Source: Mesocentrotus franciscanus (lineage: Eukaryota; Echinodermata; Echinoidea; Camarodonta; Strongylocentrotidae). Taken from it: 64,000 nt of DNA. Positions within the stretch are counted from its first letter, which is position 1. Every line of letters begins with the position of its first letter. Shown here in pieces: positions 1-10,924 of the stretch. The stretch covers positions 28,228,873 to 28,292,872 of the forward strand of contig CP137680.1 in assembly GCA_037976565.1 (NCBI GenBank). The letters are read 5' to 3'. The notes below the pieces were generated by a model. It was not told the origin of the DNA. It did no database searches and worked only from the letters and a program-made list of their open reading frames with translations. The position numbers and the translations under genes were made by a program.

Positions 1-640
1 GGTCTGGTACCAAGAATGCGAATTCCAGAGCGACCGGTCCACTCAAATCCATGTGTTTTTCCAAATTATATCACAATTATATTTGGGAATTGTTCATTGT
101 AGTTATTTAACTACTTTCACATCGCTTCACATCGCTTCACATTCGATTCTAAATACAGTAGTTACGTGTGTCGAATAGTATTGAATGTTGCGAAAACTTC
201 TATACCAACACGAAATTGATACACAGGGAAACGATAAAAGCAAATGGTAAACACATTTAAATCTTTAACTACTGCAGACAATATTTTTAATGCACATTCT
301 TACTTTTAAAAACGCTAAGGATGGGTCCTTTGAAATTAACAGAATATTCGTTACTTTGCCATAATGAAGTAATGCATGTTAAATGAAATTAACAAATTAC
401 AACATGTACAAAACACAATTCAAGCTTATCAAGCAGTCAGGGAAAAGGGCATTTTAAGCCTTTCAAATACATAATGTTACCCTTTGCCCTTCATATACCT
501 CAGCAACAAACTCGTAAATAATCGTTACGTAACATGCAGAAGGCTTGAACTCCTACATTAAGCAGTGTAAAGATAATGGAGCCTCCCCGTCATTCTCTAT
601 CGTTCCGTCTATGATATGCAATATCGTAGACCAAGACAAA
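1..640. other. AT-rich non-coding DNA left of the duplication
   Basis: No long open frame, recognisable repeat end or RNA motif is visible. A short direct duplication of CACATCGCTTCACATCGCTT type lies near 118-140. This stretch has no counterpart before unit B, so the segmental duplication starts to its right. Confidence 0.5.
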
Positions 641-751
641 GGCTTTCTATCAGCAGGTTCCTTCCTGGTTCTTGATTATTTGGGGTCGCATTGACTTCAT
701 GATATTTTTGAAGACCTCTTCCTTTACGCTTTACATGAGAATCCTATTATT

Positions 752-1179
752 AAGGGGAAGTCCACCCTTAAATTAAGTTGGTTTGTTTAGAAGCAGAAAA
801 ATGAGAGGAACAGGTCAGTTAAAGTTTGGAAAAAATCCGATCAAAAATAAGAAAGTTATGATTGTTTAAGTTGCGATCAATCAAAGACAAATTTGCAACA
901 CTGTGACGTATCTTGCGAGCTCCTCTCCAATTTACTTTAATAAACTTTCATTTACTTCGTTATTGTTGACGAAACAGATATTTTCCTTAGAGGGGTTGAA
1001 TAGATACATATTCGCAAGATACGTCAAAGAGCTACCAATTTGTGTTTGATTGATCACAACTTTTAAAATTCATAACTTTCTTATTTTAATCCGAATTTGC
1101 TTGAAATTTCACTGACCTGTTCCTTTCATTTTTCAGCTTCTATTAAAACCAATTTAATATCAGCATGGACGTCCCCTTT
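752..1179. mobile_element. Foldback MITE with about 200-bp inverted arms (copy A)
   Basis: The left arm starts AAGGGGAAGTCCACCC and the right arm ends GGACGTCCCCTT. Inside the arms, GAGGAACAGGTCAGT, AATAAGAAAGTTATGA and GACGTATCTTGCGA occur left, and their reverse complements occur right. The arms fill nearly the whole element, so a transcript would fold into one long hairpin. There is no coding capacity. The same element is present in unit B, so insertion pre-dates the segmental duplication. The superfamily cannot be assigned because no clear target duplication is visible. Confidence 0.75.
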
Positions 1180-1924
1180 GATTTGTCAAGAAACACTGAG
1201 TTGACTTGAGTTTATTGTATATCCACTAAACAGAAACATGTTGATCAAAATGAACAACCATGATAAGTTTTCTCATTCAGTTTATTATTTGCACTTTAAA
1301 AGACACAACTGGTAAAATCGTGTATAAAGTGAGCACGTTGATCAAAGTGTACATACAAATTGAAAAAGATCATATATATAATATATATAACAAAAATATC
1401 AATACGGCAATATACAAATGATAATTAAAACAATTTAATCAAAATCCTTGAGAGTTCTCTTCAATTTAATTCTTCAGATAGAGAATTCGAAATTACAATT
1501 TACAAACAAATGCAACAAAATTTATACAAACATTGAGTACAATCGCATTGGTACAATCGCATTGGGCTAAAATGGTGCGTTGCTTGGTAACATAATTGTC
1601 ATATTATATTGTTATATTCTTACATCAGAGATAGATAGATAGATAGCGATTTTAAACTTACGAAATTCAAACAAGTGCAACAAATAATTTATACAAACAA
1701 TACGTATATGCACAATGCGCTAAAATGGCTCGTTGCTTGGCAACGGAATTATCATATTACGTATGTTTACATCATAGTTGAAATCATGTCAAGTCAATCT
1801 TTTTCCAGTTGTACTTCATTATACATGTCATGTATTTTTGTTATATCAGAAAAATCATTTATATCATAAATGCATTATGCATGTAGATTCATATAATAAC
1901 CGCATCATCTTTATGTTGAACTAA
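1180..1924. other. Non-coding spacer with short microsatellites
   Basis: AT-rich sequence shared with unit B (13035-13990). It contains a TATATA run near 1370-1390 and an AGAT microsatellite at 1629-1646, also present in unit B near 13693. No coding signal was seen. Confidence 0.5.
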
Positions 1925-2874
1925 GGCTTGTTAAACTTTGGCTGAAATTAATTTATGGAATATTTTTCTTTAATCTTACGTTCAGTTTCAATTTCTGTCC
2001 TCATTTTATAAAAAAGGTATGACATCAAAATCTGGATATATTCCTTTTGCACAAAAGTCATCTTGATGTTTACTCACATTTAGGATTTGATATTTTTAAA
2101 ATATCCTATGTGTTGACGATGGATTGTCATTCTATTCCTTTAATTATCACCCGTCTCTCCGATATGTTGTTTTCCACAATCATTACAAGTTAGACAATGA
2201 AGCAAGTTCCTAGATGTGCATGAAAATCTATCTTTCAATACGTTTTTGTATTCCCATTACTGTTATAAATAATTTTGTCCGTGGTCGGCATTTATGGGCA
2301 CGTTTTATACCTCTTATCGAAACTTTTTTGTTCCTCATTGTCCTCGTTCCAATGAGGCTGAGGTCAACCGTTTCTTTAAATTCGGCGCCTGTCTTCTATT
2401 TGAAAAGTATTTTGTTTTCCGAAATATTTGTTTAAGATGATAATCTTTACTTAAAAGGGGGAACGTACGTTTGTTTGATAGTTTTTGAAAATTTCCCATA
2501 ATGGGATTGTATATAGATACATTAACTATACTTTCTTCTTGATTTGTTTTTTGTTGTTTTTGTTCTCTCAAAACATTTGTATATATTACGTGCCTTTTGT
2601 ATACCTACTCTGATAAGTTTTTTTCGGATATTTCCCAAGCATGAGCATGGATTCTAATTCTTTTAATCTTCTTTCTCTCACTTCTTTTTTCGATACAATT
2701 CAAATCTTCTTGCCAGATTAAATGGTATATTCCTTTTTGTGTGGCGTGGATGACAGGAGTCAAAATGCAAATACTGATGAGTGTCAGTTACTTTATAATG
2801 TACATCCATCTCCAATTTTCTATTTATGTTCATTATATTTATATCCAGGAACGGTATCTTCTCTCCTAACACCT

Positions 2875-3692
2875 ATATGGAAACGTTGTATCATCCGCTC
2901 AATCTGCCTGACTTGCGTGCATAGAACAAATAAACATTTTTGCATGAAAAAGTGAAGTTTTAAAAAAGTGCTTTTCTTTCCAGCATTACCCGGGAATCAC
3001 TTGGGTAACCTTTCAGAAAGTATAATATAACAAAATAATATGCAATTTCTCTGTACTTTTGTCGGAAAAAACAAAGAAATCCAGCACAGTGTCGTCTCTT
3101 TTAGCGTTGGAGAAGATCAAAATAGCGAGTTTCAATCGCACATCGGCCGCTATCGCAGGTCCTCACTCGTTCCATTGTGGTCAGGCGGCTTTGGGGTGAG
3201 CCGCTAATGAATATACTAATCGTTAGCTTTCTTCTGGTATCAAACTTGTCTTGGTTGGTTTTATATTTTTGTCGGAATTTATAAGTGAACTACACTGCCC
3301 AATGAAGCCAGTGGCCCGTGAACACAGAACTGTAAATATACGTAGAAGGCTTATTTGGCTCGAAAAATGTGGCCAGCGCTCGTACGTGATTACGTGATAT
3401 CCGCCATCTTCGTTAGTCCTCTGTTGTGTTCGCCGCTATATTCTTCACGACAGGCCAGGCTGGAATACTTTTAATTTGTGAGCTGAAAAGATCGAGGACT
3501 AAGCAAAATGGCGGCGTGTGCACTCGAGCGTATCTCCTAGCACGTTCAACGGCCACACGTCGATCTGTGTATTTTAAATGGGGATGAGCGTTCTACGTAT
3601 TTTACAGTTCTGTGCCCGTGACCCCTGCACTCAACACTGTGTGTTGTGTCAACTTCTTTTATGAGACAAATCCAAGCAAACGTTTCCATATG
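2875..3692. mobile_element. Insertion absent from unit B, with 13-bp inverted ends
   Basis: Unit B runs straight through this point (about 14800), so roughly 820 bases are extra here. The left junction reads ATATGGAAACGTT and the right junction reads AACGTTTCCATAT, a 13-bp perfect inverted repeat. No convincing target duplication was found. It splits the Penelope-like remnant and itself hosts the nested MITE at 3322-3613. A non-autonomous DNA transposon is the simplest reading. A lineage-specific deletion in unit B is the alternative, but the inverted ends argue against it. Confidence 0.6.
3322..3613. mobile_element. hAT-type MITE with 8-bp target duplication
   Basis: A 292-bp element whose ends carry CACAGAACTGTAAATATACG on the left, matched on the right by the reverse complement of CAGAACTGTAAAATACG with one indel. 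The flanks are perfect 8-bp direct repeats GCCCGTGA at 3314-3321 and 3614-3621. An 8-bp duplication fits the hAT superfamily. There is no coding capacity. It is nested inside the larger insertion 2875-3692, giving a relative age order. Confidence 0.75.
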
Positions 3693-4320
3693 CGGCCATT
3701 TTGAATGAAATATCTCTATGTAGATTTTGCAGGATATCGCAAAATACTTTAATGTCTACAAACTCTTTTTTTCCATACTATAAAAAAATAATCGAGGTAT
3801 ATGTTAGCCAATTTTTCTTCACATATAATTAATCTGGCTTCTTTTAAAATGAGTTCCTCTACTTTCTCGTAAAGTTTTTTTTTCCTTCTAAATAAACGAG
3901 GAACATATTTGCATATTTTGGGGCCATTTGTGTGCCCATTGCTGTTCCTATGATTTGTTTATAAAATATACCATTAAATTGAAGTACGTTATAACGCAGT
4001 ATCAGCTCAGTGGCTTCTAGGACAAACTCTTTGGTTATTCTAGTTTTCAACTCTTGAGGAAATGTTTCCAATCAATATAGAATAGCATCTAATCCAACTT
4101 CACGATCAATATTATTATATAGACTATTAAATCAAACGTAGCTAAAAAAAACTATTTTCGTCGATATTTCCAGGTAGATGATTCAAGAAATCTACACTAT
4201 CTCGGATCTAGCTCTTTACATGTGTCAAGTATGGTTTCAGTACAATATCAATAAGACTGCTTACACGGTAAGTAAGACATACTGGTTCTGCAACTATTGG
4301 CCTTATTTTTAAGTCCACAT

Positions 4321-4813
4321 CAGATCCAATTCATTTGCAGCCAGATGGCTGAATTGCAAATGTTTTACAATGCGTAAAAAACATAAACAATTATACAAAT
4401 ATGAATAAACTACAGTAAAAAATATTTTAAAAACCAGCAAATCGTATTAAGAGACACACAGTGATTGAATTTTCTTAATAAATCAGTTATACACCTACTG
4501 TAGGTGTATATTTACATGTAACATGTAAATTAATAAAGTTCGCTAAACAGGTATCTATTCCACAATCATATATGAAAAGATCGTCCGAAATAAGAGAGAA
4601 GAAAGAACAAAAGGGCTGGAGGCAAGTAAAGAAGAGAGGTAGGGAGGGACAATCCAGACAGCACAGGAAATCCAGTAAAAGTATGAGAAAGAGAAAGAGA
4701 GATATAATACAATGCTGAGGATGAGAGTGCATAACAAACATATCGAAAATAAGATAAAAAGTACTTTGACATTTGAGAGAATATACTGGTTGTAGATCAA
4801 AAAATTACACGTA
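4321..4813. mobile_element. About 490-bp insertion relative to unit B
   Basis: Unit B reads CACATCAGATCCACATTGTACG continuously at 15380-15400, while here the two halves are separated by about 490 bases. The insert interrupts the Penelope-like RT. It contains two adjacent palindromes (4488-4531) and a purine-rich stretch. Clean terminal repeats were not identified, so the element type is unknown. Confidence 0.5.
4488..4531. repeat. Two abutting perfect palindromes
   Basis: TATACACCTAC / GTAGGTGTATA around a single central T occupies 4488-4510. It is followed directly by ATTTACATGT / ACATGTAAAT around a single central A at 4511-4531. Each can extrude as a hairpin with a minimal loop. Confidence 0.7.
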
Positions 4814-5155
4814 CATTGTACGAAAGAGCTTTTTCTGTTTTTAAACGTCTTTTTTGATACGTTGAATTTGATGTAGGCTTTAGGCACACCATAAAAATAA
4901 CTGGACTTATATTCAAAATTCGTAACATAAGATTTTTCCTTTTTTGTGAAGCTATTTTTTTTTTGTTATCAAGTCTTTTATTTTCTTCATTACCTTTTTA
5001 TTCTCATGTTGGGGCAGTTCACTGCATGTTTCTCTTTTGTTCATATGATCATTCATATTTCAAGTACAAAAGCACCCCCTTTGTCTGCTTGTTTGATGAC
5101 TATATCGTCATATGTTATCAAACCTTTCAGGGCGAACGACTCGTTATTATAGGTG

Positions 5156-6081
5156 ATCTTCCGCGAAGCGTAGCAGAACACCTATTGATTTCGTCAGAAT
5201 CTTTTTTCTTTCTTTTCCTTTTTTTCTTTCTATTCTTTCTGTATGAATTTTTCGCCATGGATATCTAATGAGTAGCAAGGTGAATGACCATGGCATGTGG
5301 CATTTGCATGATTATTGATCCTAACGAAGATATTTTTTTTATTACTGATGCGTGACGTATATCTACGCGCCATTTTGTTAATTTCTAATATTGACCATAT
5401 TTCATTCATACATCGTCATTTCTGAATGATATTTGATATGCATAAACTTGACGTCATGGGTAAACTTTTGGTCACAACCATTTCCGTGCGCGCGTCATGG
5501 CGGACGCGTACGCGTGCGTCAAAATTTAGAATTGGTCAAAATGCTTATTGACCATATTACTTCACGTTTCAAACCTTTTTGAAAATTTTAAAATTTTGCG
5601 CGCGGACGCATGCGCGTGCCTTCCGTACTGAATGTATTAATTCAAATTGTTTCACTTGTATTGTGTTGCTGATACTATTTTTAGCAATTTGAAATCACTT
5701 TAAGCCTGTATTGACCTAAATTTAGCTCAAAGCCGTTAATTTAACCTCAAAATTGACACACGCGCGCTTTTTCAAAAATTTCCCAAAGTGGTAAAAAAAA
5801 ATTGCTTTTAATAAAAGATATTACTACTAATAATGATGATAGTGATGATAATAATAATAGTCATAATAGAAATTGTAATTATAATGATGATAATAAAAAC
5901 AATGATAAAAATAATGATTGAGGTTCTTTAATTCATTTTCTGCACGTGCCTTGCTTAAAAGGGAGAGGGAGGGGGTTTCTAACCACCCCCCCCCCCACCA
6001 TCCTCTAGAACAGCTTTTGTTGGCGATGTTGTACGTGCCCGTAAGCCGCAAGCCACCCTTCTCGGGCGATGTATCGTTCAA
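5156..6081. other. 3' flank of receptor gene A
   Basis: Non-coding. It contains an imperfect hairpin AGGTGATCTTCCGCG...AGAACACCT at 5150-5182. Several CpG-rich alternating purine-pyrimidine patches lie in AT-rich DNA (5488-5520, 5598-5622, 5758-5772). A degenerate AAT/GAT triplet repeat at about 5822-5925 is also present in unit B near 16050-16130. The receptor's 3' UTR should lie here on the minus strand, but no confident polyadenylation site was chosen. Confidence 0.5.
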
Positions 6082-6381
6082 TCAACAGTACTGTTTTGGA
6101 TTGCAGATCATCCCCGCCACGGTTCGGCGAAAGAGAGGTTGTGCAGCGGCGTAACTCACCGGGTTTAGGAAACTGTTGGTGAAGCGAATCGTAGAGATGA
6201 AGGCGAGCACTACATCGGGGAGCTTTCTTTCCAAAAGGATGGACTGATCTACATTGGTGACGATGACGAAGATGACGTGAGGCATCCAAGACACCAGGAA
6301 CGAAATGATGATGAACGAAAGGCTGCGTGTTGCCTTCCGAGCTGAAGCATCGGATTCACGATATTTACGCTTTCTCTCTGA
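6082..6381 (-). CDS. Class A GPCR paralog A, exon 2 (TM6-TM7 and C-terminus)
   Basis: Encodes residues 281-379 of the receptor begun at 8345-9184. The acceptor AATTATTAG precedes TCAGAGAGAAAG, and joining is in phase 0 after ...GQNEK. TM6 carries SWMP (W312, P314), where the family usually has CWxP. TM7 ends in NPVSY (353-357), the canonical NPxxY. A short helix 8 and a 23-residue tail end in Cys, a possible lipidation site. Position 7.43, usually Tyr in amine receptors, is Phe (F347), preceded by Arg (R346). The paralog's exon at 16271-16570 is identical in protein from SDASARK to the stop; only the first few ICL3 residues differ. The opening would be too short alone, and the splice sites fix this start. 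Confidence 0.82.
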   Translation of the reverse strand, partial: SERKRKYRESDASARKATRSLSFIIISFLVSWMPHVIFVIVTNVDQSILLERKLPDVVLAFISTIRFTNSFLNPVSYAAAQPLFRRTVAGMICNPKQYC

Positions 6382-6719
6382 CTAATAATTAAGAAGGGAA
6401 AAAAAGGGAAAACAGCATATAGAGCATAATTATAAGAAGGAAGGATCGTCGAGTTATGTTAAAGGAATATTGTGTCATTGGCTTTCACGAAAACATTTTG
6501 GCATATTCCTAGTTTTGTCTTGCATTTTTTTACCCAATCACAACTCGATCAAATTAGATAGCAAGAAATCGCATGCTCTTGTTTTGTATTTCCTTCATAA
6601 AATCCAATCCTTAAACTTCTTGAACAATTGTCTTTATATCTTCAGTTGAACGTTTTCTCCTTTTTTCTTTCCTTTTTTTATTCGGGGGGGGGCACTTTTT
6701 TAACGGTAGGTAGATGCAC

Positions 6720-7113
6720 TTTAAAGGTAAAGACCAGTTTTGGAAACGCCCCTCTCTCAAAAAATGAAATGGAAGCTCTCATTACCAATCATGTGAAAGA
6801 ATATGTTTTGACTAATACGTGATGATACAAATTTTGCCGGGAAACCGCCTACTAACTGATATATTTGGTAAATTATTATATCTATTGGGACCAAATAGAT
6901 ATCGCGCACGTGATCGCGTAGTCTCATATACATCTTTCTGTGTACAGTGCTTGTAACTTTACCAAGACTGGGCCAAATTTCTTATCATTTTGATGATTCC
7001 AGAACCTTGCAGTACACACCAATACTTATATGCTAGATGATCAACCTTTTCTGATCGATTCCACAACATTTCTTTCACAATGCAATCGCATGACCAGAAC
7101 TGAGATCTTTAAG
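6720..7113. mobile_element. About 395-bp interspersed repeat inserted in the intron (copy 1)
   Basis: Unit B lacks it: there GTAGATGCACTTCAAGCGAGG is continuous at 16909. The same sequence recurs inverted at about 39815-40040, for example CATCTTTCTGTGTACAGTGC here versus its complement near 39990. The ends start TTTAAAGGTAAAGACCAG and finish with a loosely complementary CTTTAAGTTC. It is non-coding and probably a MITE. Confidence 0.65.
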
Positions 7114-7386
7114 TTCTTCAAGCGAGGGTGTCACTAAACCAAATTCGAACCAATTTCTCACAGGTTTGTCATTTTTCAAAAAATGAAATAGACTTCAACT
7201 CCAATTTTAATTTCTCGATGGATATTAAAAAAGGTCTCCTGGTTTGAAATTTTGACGGCAAACATTAAGTTGAGAAAACTTCTCAACACATTAAAAAAAA
7301 AAATTATATTTTTCAGATTTAACGGAATTGTTGTCACTTGTGATGAACTTCTGACATAATGATTGAAATCCGTCCAACTAGTGTAA

Positions 7387-7646
7387 GGCCTTAAAAAAAT
7401 AAGATGTTGTATTGCCCTTTAGGTGCCAAAACATGGGTTGATCGGTCGGAAATCTGTTTTTTTTTCTTCCTCCCTCTTTTGCCTGCTATTTCTCAGTTTA
7501 GAATGTTTCAATACATATTTTTTTATTCATTAAACATTGTTTTCTTCTAAAAACGGTAAAAAATAAAACCTTTTTTAAAAGCCGACCGTAGATTTCAAGA
7601 TTTTTGGGTCGGTCGCAAAGGGCAATACAACATCTTTTTTAAGGCC
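7387..7646. mobile_element. PIF/Harbinger-type MITE, 260 bp, TSD TAA
   Basis: Terminal inverted repeats of about 35 bp start GGCCTTAAAAAA and include TGTTGTATTGCCCTTT, with the reverse complement at the right end. The flanks are TAA on both sides (7384-7386 and 7647-7649). Unit B shows the empty site GTGTAATATCATGACGG with a single TAA. A 3-bp TWA duplication and GG-starting ends fit Harbinger. A larger relative sits at 30095-30543. Confidence 0.85.
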
Positions 7647-8017
7647 TAATATTATGACGGTAATAAAAGTAAATATAGGTATGCGCAGGGGCGGACTGAG
7701 AAAAACTGCGATCCGTGAATTTTAGTCCAACTCGCCTATTCAGTAATACCTCGATCTGGGCCTCCAATCGGAAACTCATCCGCCCTTTTGCCAAAATACC
7801 GAGACTATAGAAGAATTCTAAATCTTCCGATAGTCAACCAGTCTCTATAAATGTGCCTTTGTCTCATTCTTAGTCGTTTTGTTCAAATCAATGTGAAACA
7901 CGATCGTAATGACTTTCGAGAAACCAAATCCAATACCTATGTTGTATTGTCCATAGAAATCCTTTCCCCTTCTTTTAGTATTTACATCATTCTGTCATGG
8001 CCCTCTTTCCCTTCCTT

Positions 8018-8085
8018 GTCTTCTCTCTCTCTCTCTATCGCCCTCTCCCTCTCCTCAGTTATCTCTCTCTCTCTCTCTACCTTTC
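8018..8085. repeat. CT-rich microsatellite in receptor A intron
   Basis: TCTCTCTCTCTCT runs interrupted by CGCCCTCTCCC and CCTCAGTTA. It is conserved in position in the intron of paralog B (17538-17575). The intron of gene A is 6382-8344. Confidence 0.8.
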
Positions 8086-8344
8086 ATGTCTCCCTCCTTA
8101 TCAGTTCTCGTTTGTGTAGGCCAACTTTTAATTATATACATGTATATCTTTGTACAGTCTATATGTATACAATAAAATTGTTGATCCCTTTATATATATT
8201 GTATTATTCTAGTTGTAAGCTGACCCCTTTAGCCTGTGCTGCCGGTCAGTTTTTATACGCCTATAAAATCTGTTTTAAAAAAAAATTGCCTAAGTTGATT
8301 TATCGAAGTTTTTGCGAACATGTTTTCAAAAGATGATGTCATAC

Positions 8345-9184
8345 CTTTTCGTTCTGCCCTGTCTGCTGAACATCCATGCTTTTCATCGCAATCTTGGATT
8401 TATCTTGTGATTGAGGATGCGGCGCCATGTTAGATCCACCGTTTGAGGAAGTCCCAGGATTTGGCCCTTCCTCACAACCACTGATCTTCGTATCGAACTT
8501 GTCTTGAAGATGTTGCGCTCCTAGGGAGTTTCGTATCTTGTATAGGATTCTGGCGTACAGGACGGTGATGATGACAAATGGTAGAAGAGTCATCATCACT
8601 GGAAGCGACTGCAGGAGGATTCCGATGGGGCGGTCGCCATCAGTCGGAGTGCTGGCATCGAACCCGAAGAATGCAAAAGGGAGCCAGAAAATTGAAGCCT
8701 CTACCCAATGGATGGCATTAAGGAGATAAGCTTTGGTTTTGCTCCTGCTCGTGAAATGTTTAATAGGTTGATAGGTGGCTTGGTATCGATCAACGCAGAT
8801 GACGACGATGGTTATCACGGAAACACTGAGGACACCGTCGTTGATGCCGAGAAATATCTTACACCAGAATACCCCTGGGTGACAGTTACTCACGAAAAGG
8901 ACAATGAGCGAGAAACCAACCGTCAAATCGCTAAGGATGAGATTGATAATGAAGGAATTGTTGTATGTCCGAAGTCGTTTCTCTATGACGTATGCGACGA
9001 TCATAACCATGTTAGATGTGATGATAAGAGAGGCGTAGATAATGATCAAAATGGCACTGGCAACACTTTGCAATGGCGCTTCAAGCATGTCAGGAACATT
9101 GAAGGGAGGTGGGCGATCGGGTTTGCCTGTCCCTGGCAAACCCTCGTCCAAAGCATTGTTAATCGGAAAAGTAAAGTTCGACAT
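8345..9184 (-). CDS. Class A GPCR paralog A, exon 1 (N-terminus to ICL3)
   Basis: Encodes residues 1-280 of a 379-residue seven-helix receptor. TM1 is about 41-66 (N58), TM2 78-99 with LSDL (D86), TM3 107-131 followed by DRY 132-134, TM4 152-175 (W160) and TM5 187-212 (P202, Y210). A long ICL3 follows. The exon ends at a strong donor GAAAAG/GTATGA. The start is the first Met of the frame; N3-F-T is a glycosylation sequon. The sequence resembles amine receptors (muscarinic or histamine H3 type), yet position 3.32 is Asn (N115) with Asp at 3.33, and ECL2 has no Cys to pair with C108. TM4 carries H159, E162 and S164, where paralog B has P, V and F. Plasma membrane Gi/Gq signalling is inferred from family only; the ligand is unknown. 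Confidence 0.85.
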
Positions 9185-10245
9185 TGCAATGGCTGAAAGA
9201 ACGATTGAAATATCAAGAGGTCTTTTCCTAGAGTGAAAAGGGAAAGATGTAAAAGTGTATTCTTAAAGATCGTATGCAAGCCCTTTGCGCGGAATAAAGT
9301 CGATTTTTCTTTTGAATTTGCAATTGTATATATGATCACTTTCTTATAGCTACAGCGATCGGTTGATCTTTGAAAAGTAATCTTCTAAAATTATTTGTTA
9401 TTTGGGGCTTACGCCACACTGTAACCTCCAAACAAACAATATAATACGACGTGAAATGTCTAGATCTCATGCGTCTAATAGAATTTTACTAATTTGTATT
9501 TTTGCACACAATAGTTTCGGCCACGTAACCAATATAAAGCGATGATTCTTCCAAAGTACAAAGGAAAAGCAGCTATCATTAATTCGATTGATTTTCTTTT
9601 CAATTTAAAAATAAACAAATATCTGTCTCAGTCCTTTGAACTATGTATGTCGGAAACAAAATTGTGGTCCATCTAGCGTTGCTGCCCAGCTCTGTGGAAA
9701 TTCGAGTTTGTCTTCTTCTTATGTAGTTCGTTAAATTTTCGAATATACAAGGAGAGCATTGATTTTTAGAACGAGAAGAAAAAAATATGATGTAAGCATA
9801 TTTTTTTTTTACCCGGGCTTGATCAAAGTCAAACAAAGCTGACAAGTTTCCGCGAGTAATAGGATCAAAAAAACATTTCAAAAACTATATTTTCAAGAGA
9901 CGTGCTAGGTGCAATAATATAGACATGGTCAGGATAACAATTACAAATGTAATCAGTTTCTTATCCACAGGCACCGCCCAGCGCCAAACTAATTAGCATA
10001 TTGAACAATTGTTTTGCTTTCAATTATTTTCTGATCACGCTGATAATTTATATTTCTCGTCTTTAATTTCCTCATTAGAATATGTAACCGTAGGCCTACC
10101 CTTAAAAGTTTTCTGTTTTGTCATATTCGTACTTTTCGCCCCGATCTCTCTCACTCTCTCTCTCTCTCTCTCTCTCCATCCACCAATCTTTCACTGTTAT
10201 CTGTAATTTCAATTCTCTTACTGTTTTTCACTCATTCAATTGTGG
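9185..10245. other. Upstream region of receptor A
   Basis: Shared with unit B (18732-19695) with moderate divergence. It presumably holds the minus-strand promoter. A TATATA run lies at 9327-9333 in the appropriate direction but is unproven. A CT microsatellite lies at 10145-10178. No open frame of note. Confidence 0.45.
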
Positions 10246-10546
10246 TCAAAACATCACCTCCCTGTAGATGTCCCCGCCTACTGCTACATGTGCCCGAGGA
10301 GAGGGGAGGGTAATAAGCCATACAGCTATTAGTGTTGCATAAAAATATCCGCGAGATATAAGCATGAAATAAAGCTTCCTAACATACAAATGAATTTCAC
10401 AACTAATTTTAAACATGTGGTGCTCTTGATGAAAGGGATTCCATGTGGCTATAATTTATAGAAAATGTGAGTTTCAAAAATTACTTCTACGAAGAGATAT
10501 TGCAATTTAAATACATTCTCAGTGAACATTAAAACATTTTGTTGAG

Positions 10547-10804
10547 TAGACTAACCCCCTGTCCACACACAACATTTTCCGTGATTAGGCGTGATTAGTT
10601 ATACCGTTTCGCGATAGTTATACCGTTTCGCGATAGTTATATGATGAAATTGTGTGTGTGGACGCTTACTAACGATACGTCGTATAACGAAACGTCGTAT
10701 AACGAAACGCAGGTTTGGGCATCGTTTCGAACTAGAACTCAATAACTAATCACGCCTAATCACGCTTAATCACGGAAATTTTGTGTGTGGACGGAACTAG
10801 TCTA
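10547..10804. mobile_element. Foldback MITE with TAGACTA ends and GTCCACACACAA motif
   Basis: Left end TAGACTAACCCCCTGTCC is mirrored at the right end by GGACGGAACTAGTCTA. The arms (about 58 bp) both contain CCGTGATTAGGCGTGATTAG and its complement. Internal short tandem repeats TTATACCGTTTCGCGATAG (x2) and CGTATAACGAAACGT (x2) are themselves partial complements of each other. Non-coding. Confidence 0.75.
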
Positions 10805-10924
10805 ACTGGGTTGGGCTTAACGTCGGATCGCGCGCGAAAGGAGACCTGACCTCTCATTTCCGCTTCCATTTCATGACCGCAGTAGCAAACTGCGCACCTA
10901 TACGACATTTCGCTGTAGAGTTTT

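Larger units (their letters stand above)
1925..5155 (-). pseudogene. Penelope-like element remnant, copy A (RT plus GIY-YIG endonuclease)
   Basis: Read on the minus strand, pieces of a Penelope-like protein appear in family order. DDIVI, then a G-A-F-V-type block, lies near 5050-5130. The RT block with FYKQIIGTAMGTQMAPKYAN lies at 3859-4071. FLDINI and TDTHQYLH lie at 2678-2872. A YNP-type linker lies at 2335-2571, and the GIY-YIG-type region with LHCL-C-CG and IGETG lies near 2160-2290. The RT motif C region near 3790 reads YLDYFF, so the second catalytic Asp is replaced by Tyr. Stops, frameshifts and two insertions interrupt it. It is certainly inactive. Unit B carries the orthologous remnant. 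Confidence 0.8.
640..10245. repeat. Segmental duplication, unit A (about 9.6 kb)
   Basis: Sequence from about 640 to 10245 is collinear with 12492-19695. Matching landmarks include the TTTGGGGTCGCATTGACTTC start (674 vs 12530), the foldback element, the Penelope-like element, both receptor exons, the intron and a CT microsatellite near the end. Exons are nearly identical while introns and flanks show many substitutions and indels, so the event is not recent. Unit A is longer because it took extra insertions at about 2875-3692, 4321-4813, 6720-7113 and 7387-7646. Both copies lie in the same orientation with a 2.2 kb spacer. Confidence 0.9.

Noticed and set aside
5150..5182. Helitron 3' terminal hairpin
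   Set aside because: Imperfect stem, no CTRR terminus, no matching 5' TC end found.
8708..9196. 162-codon plus-strand frame antisense to receptor A exon 1
   Set aside because: Shadow of the conserved receptor exon; the same shadow occurs opposite paralog B.
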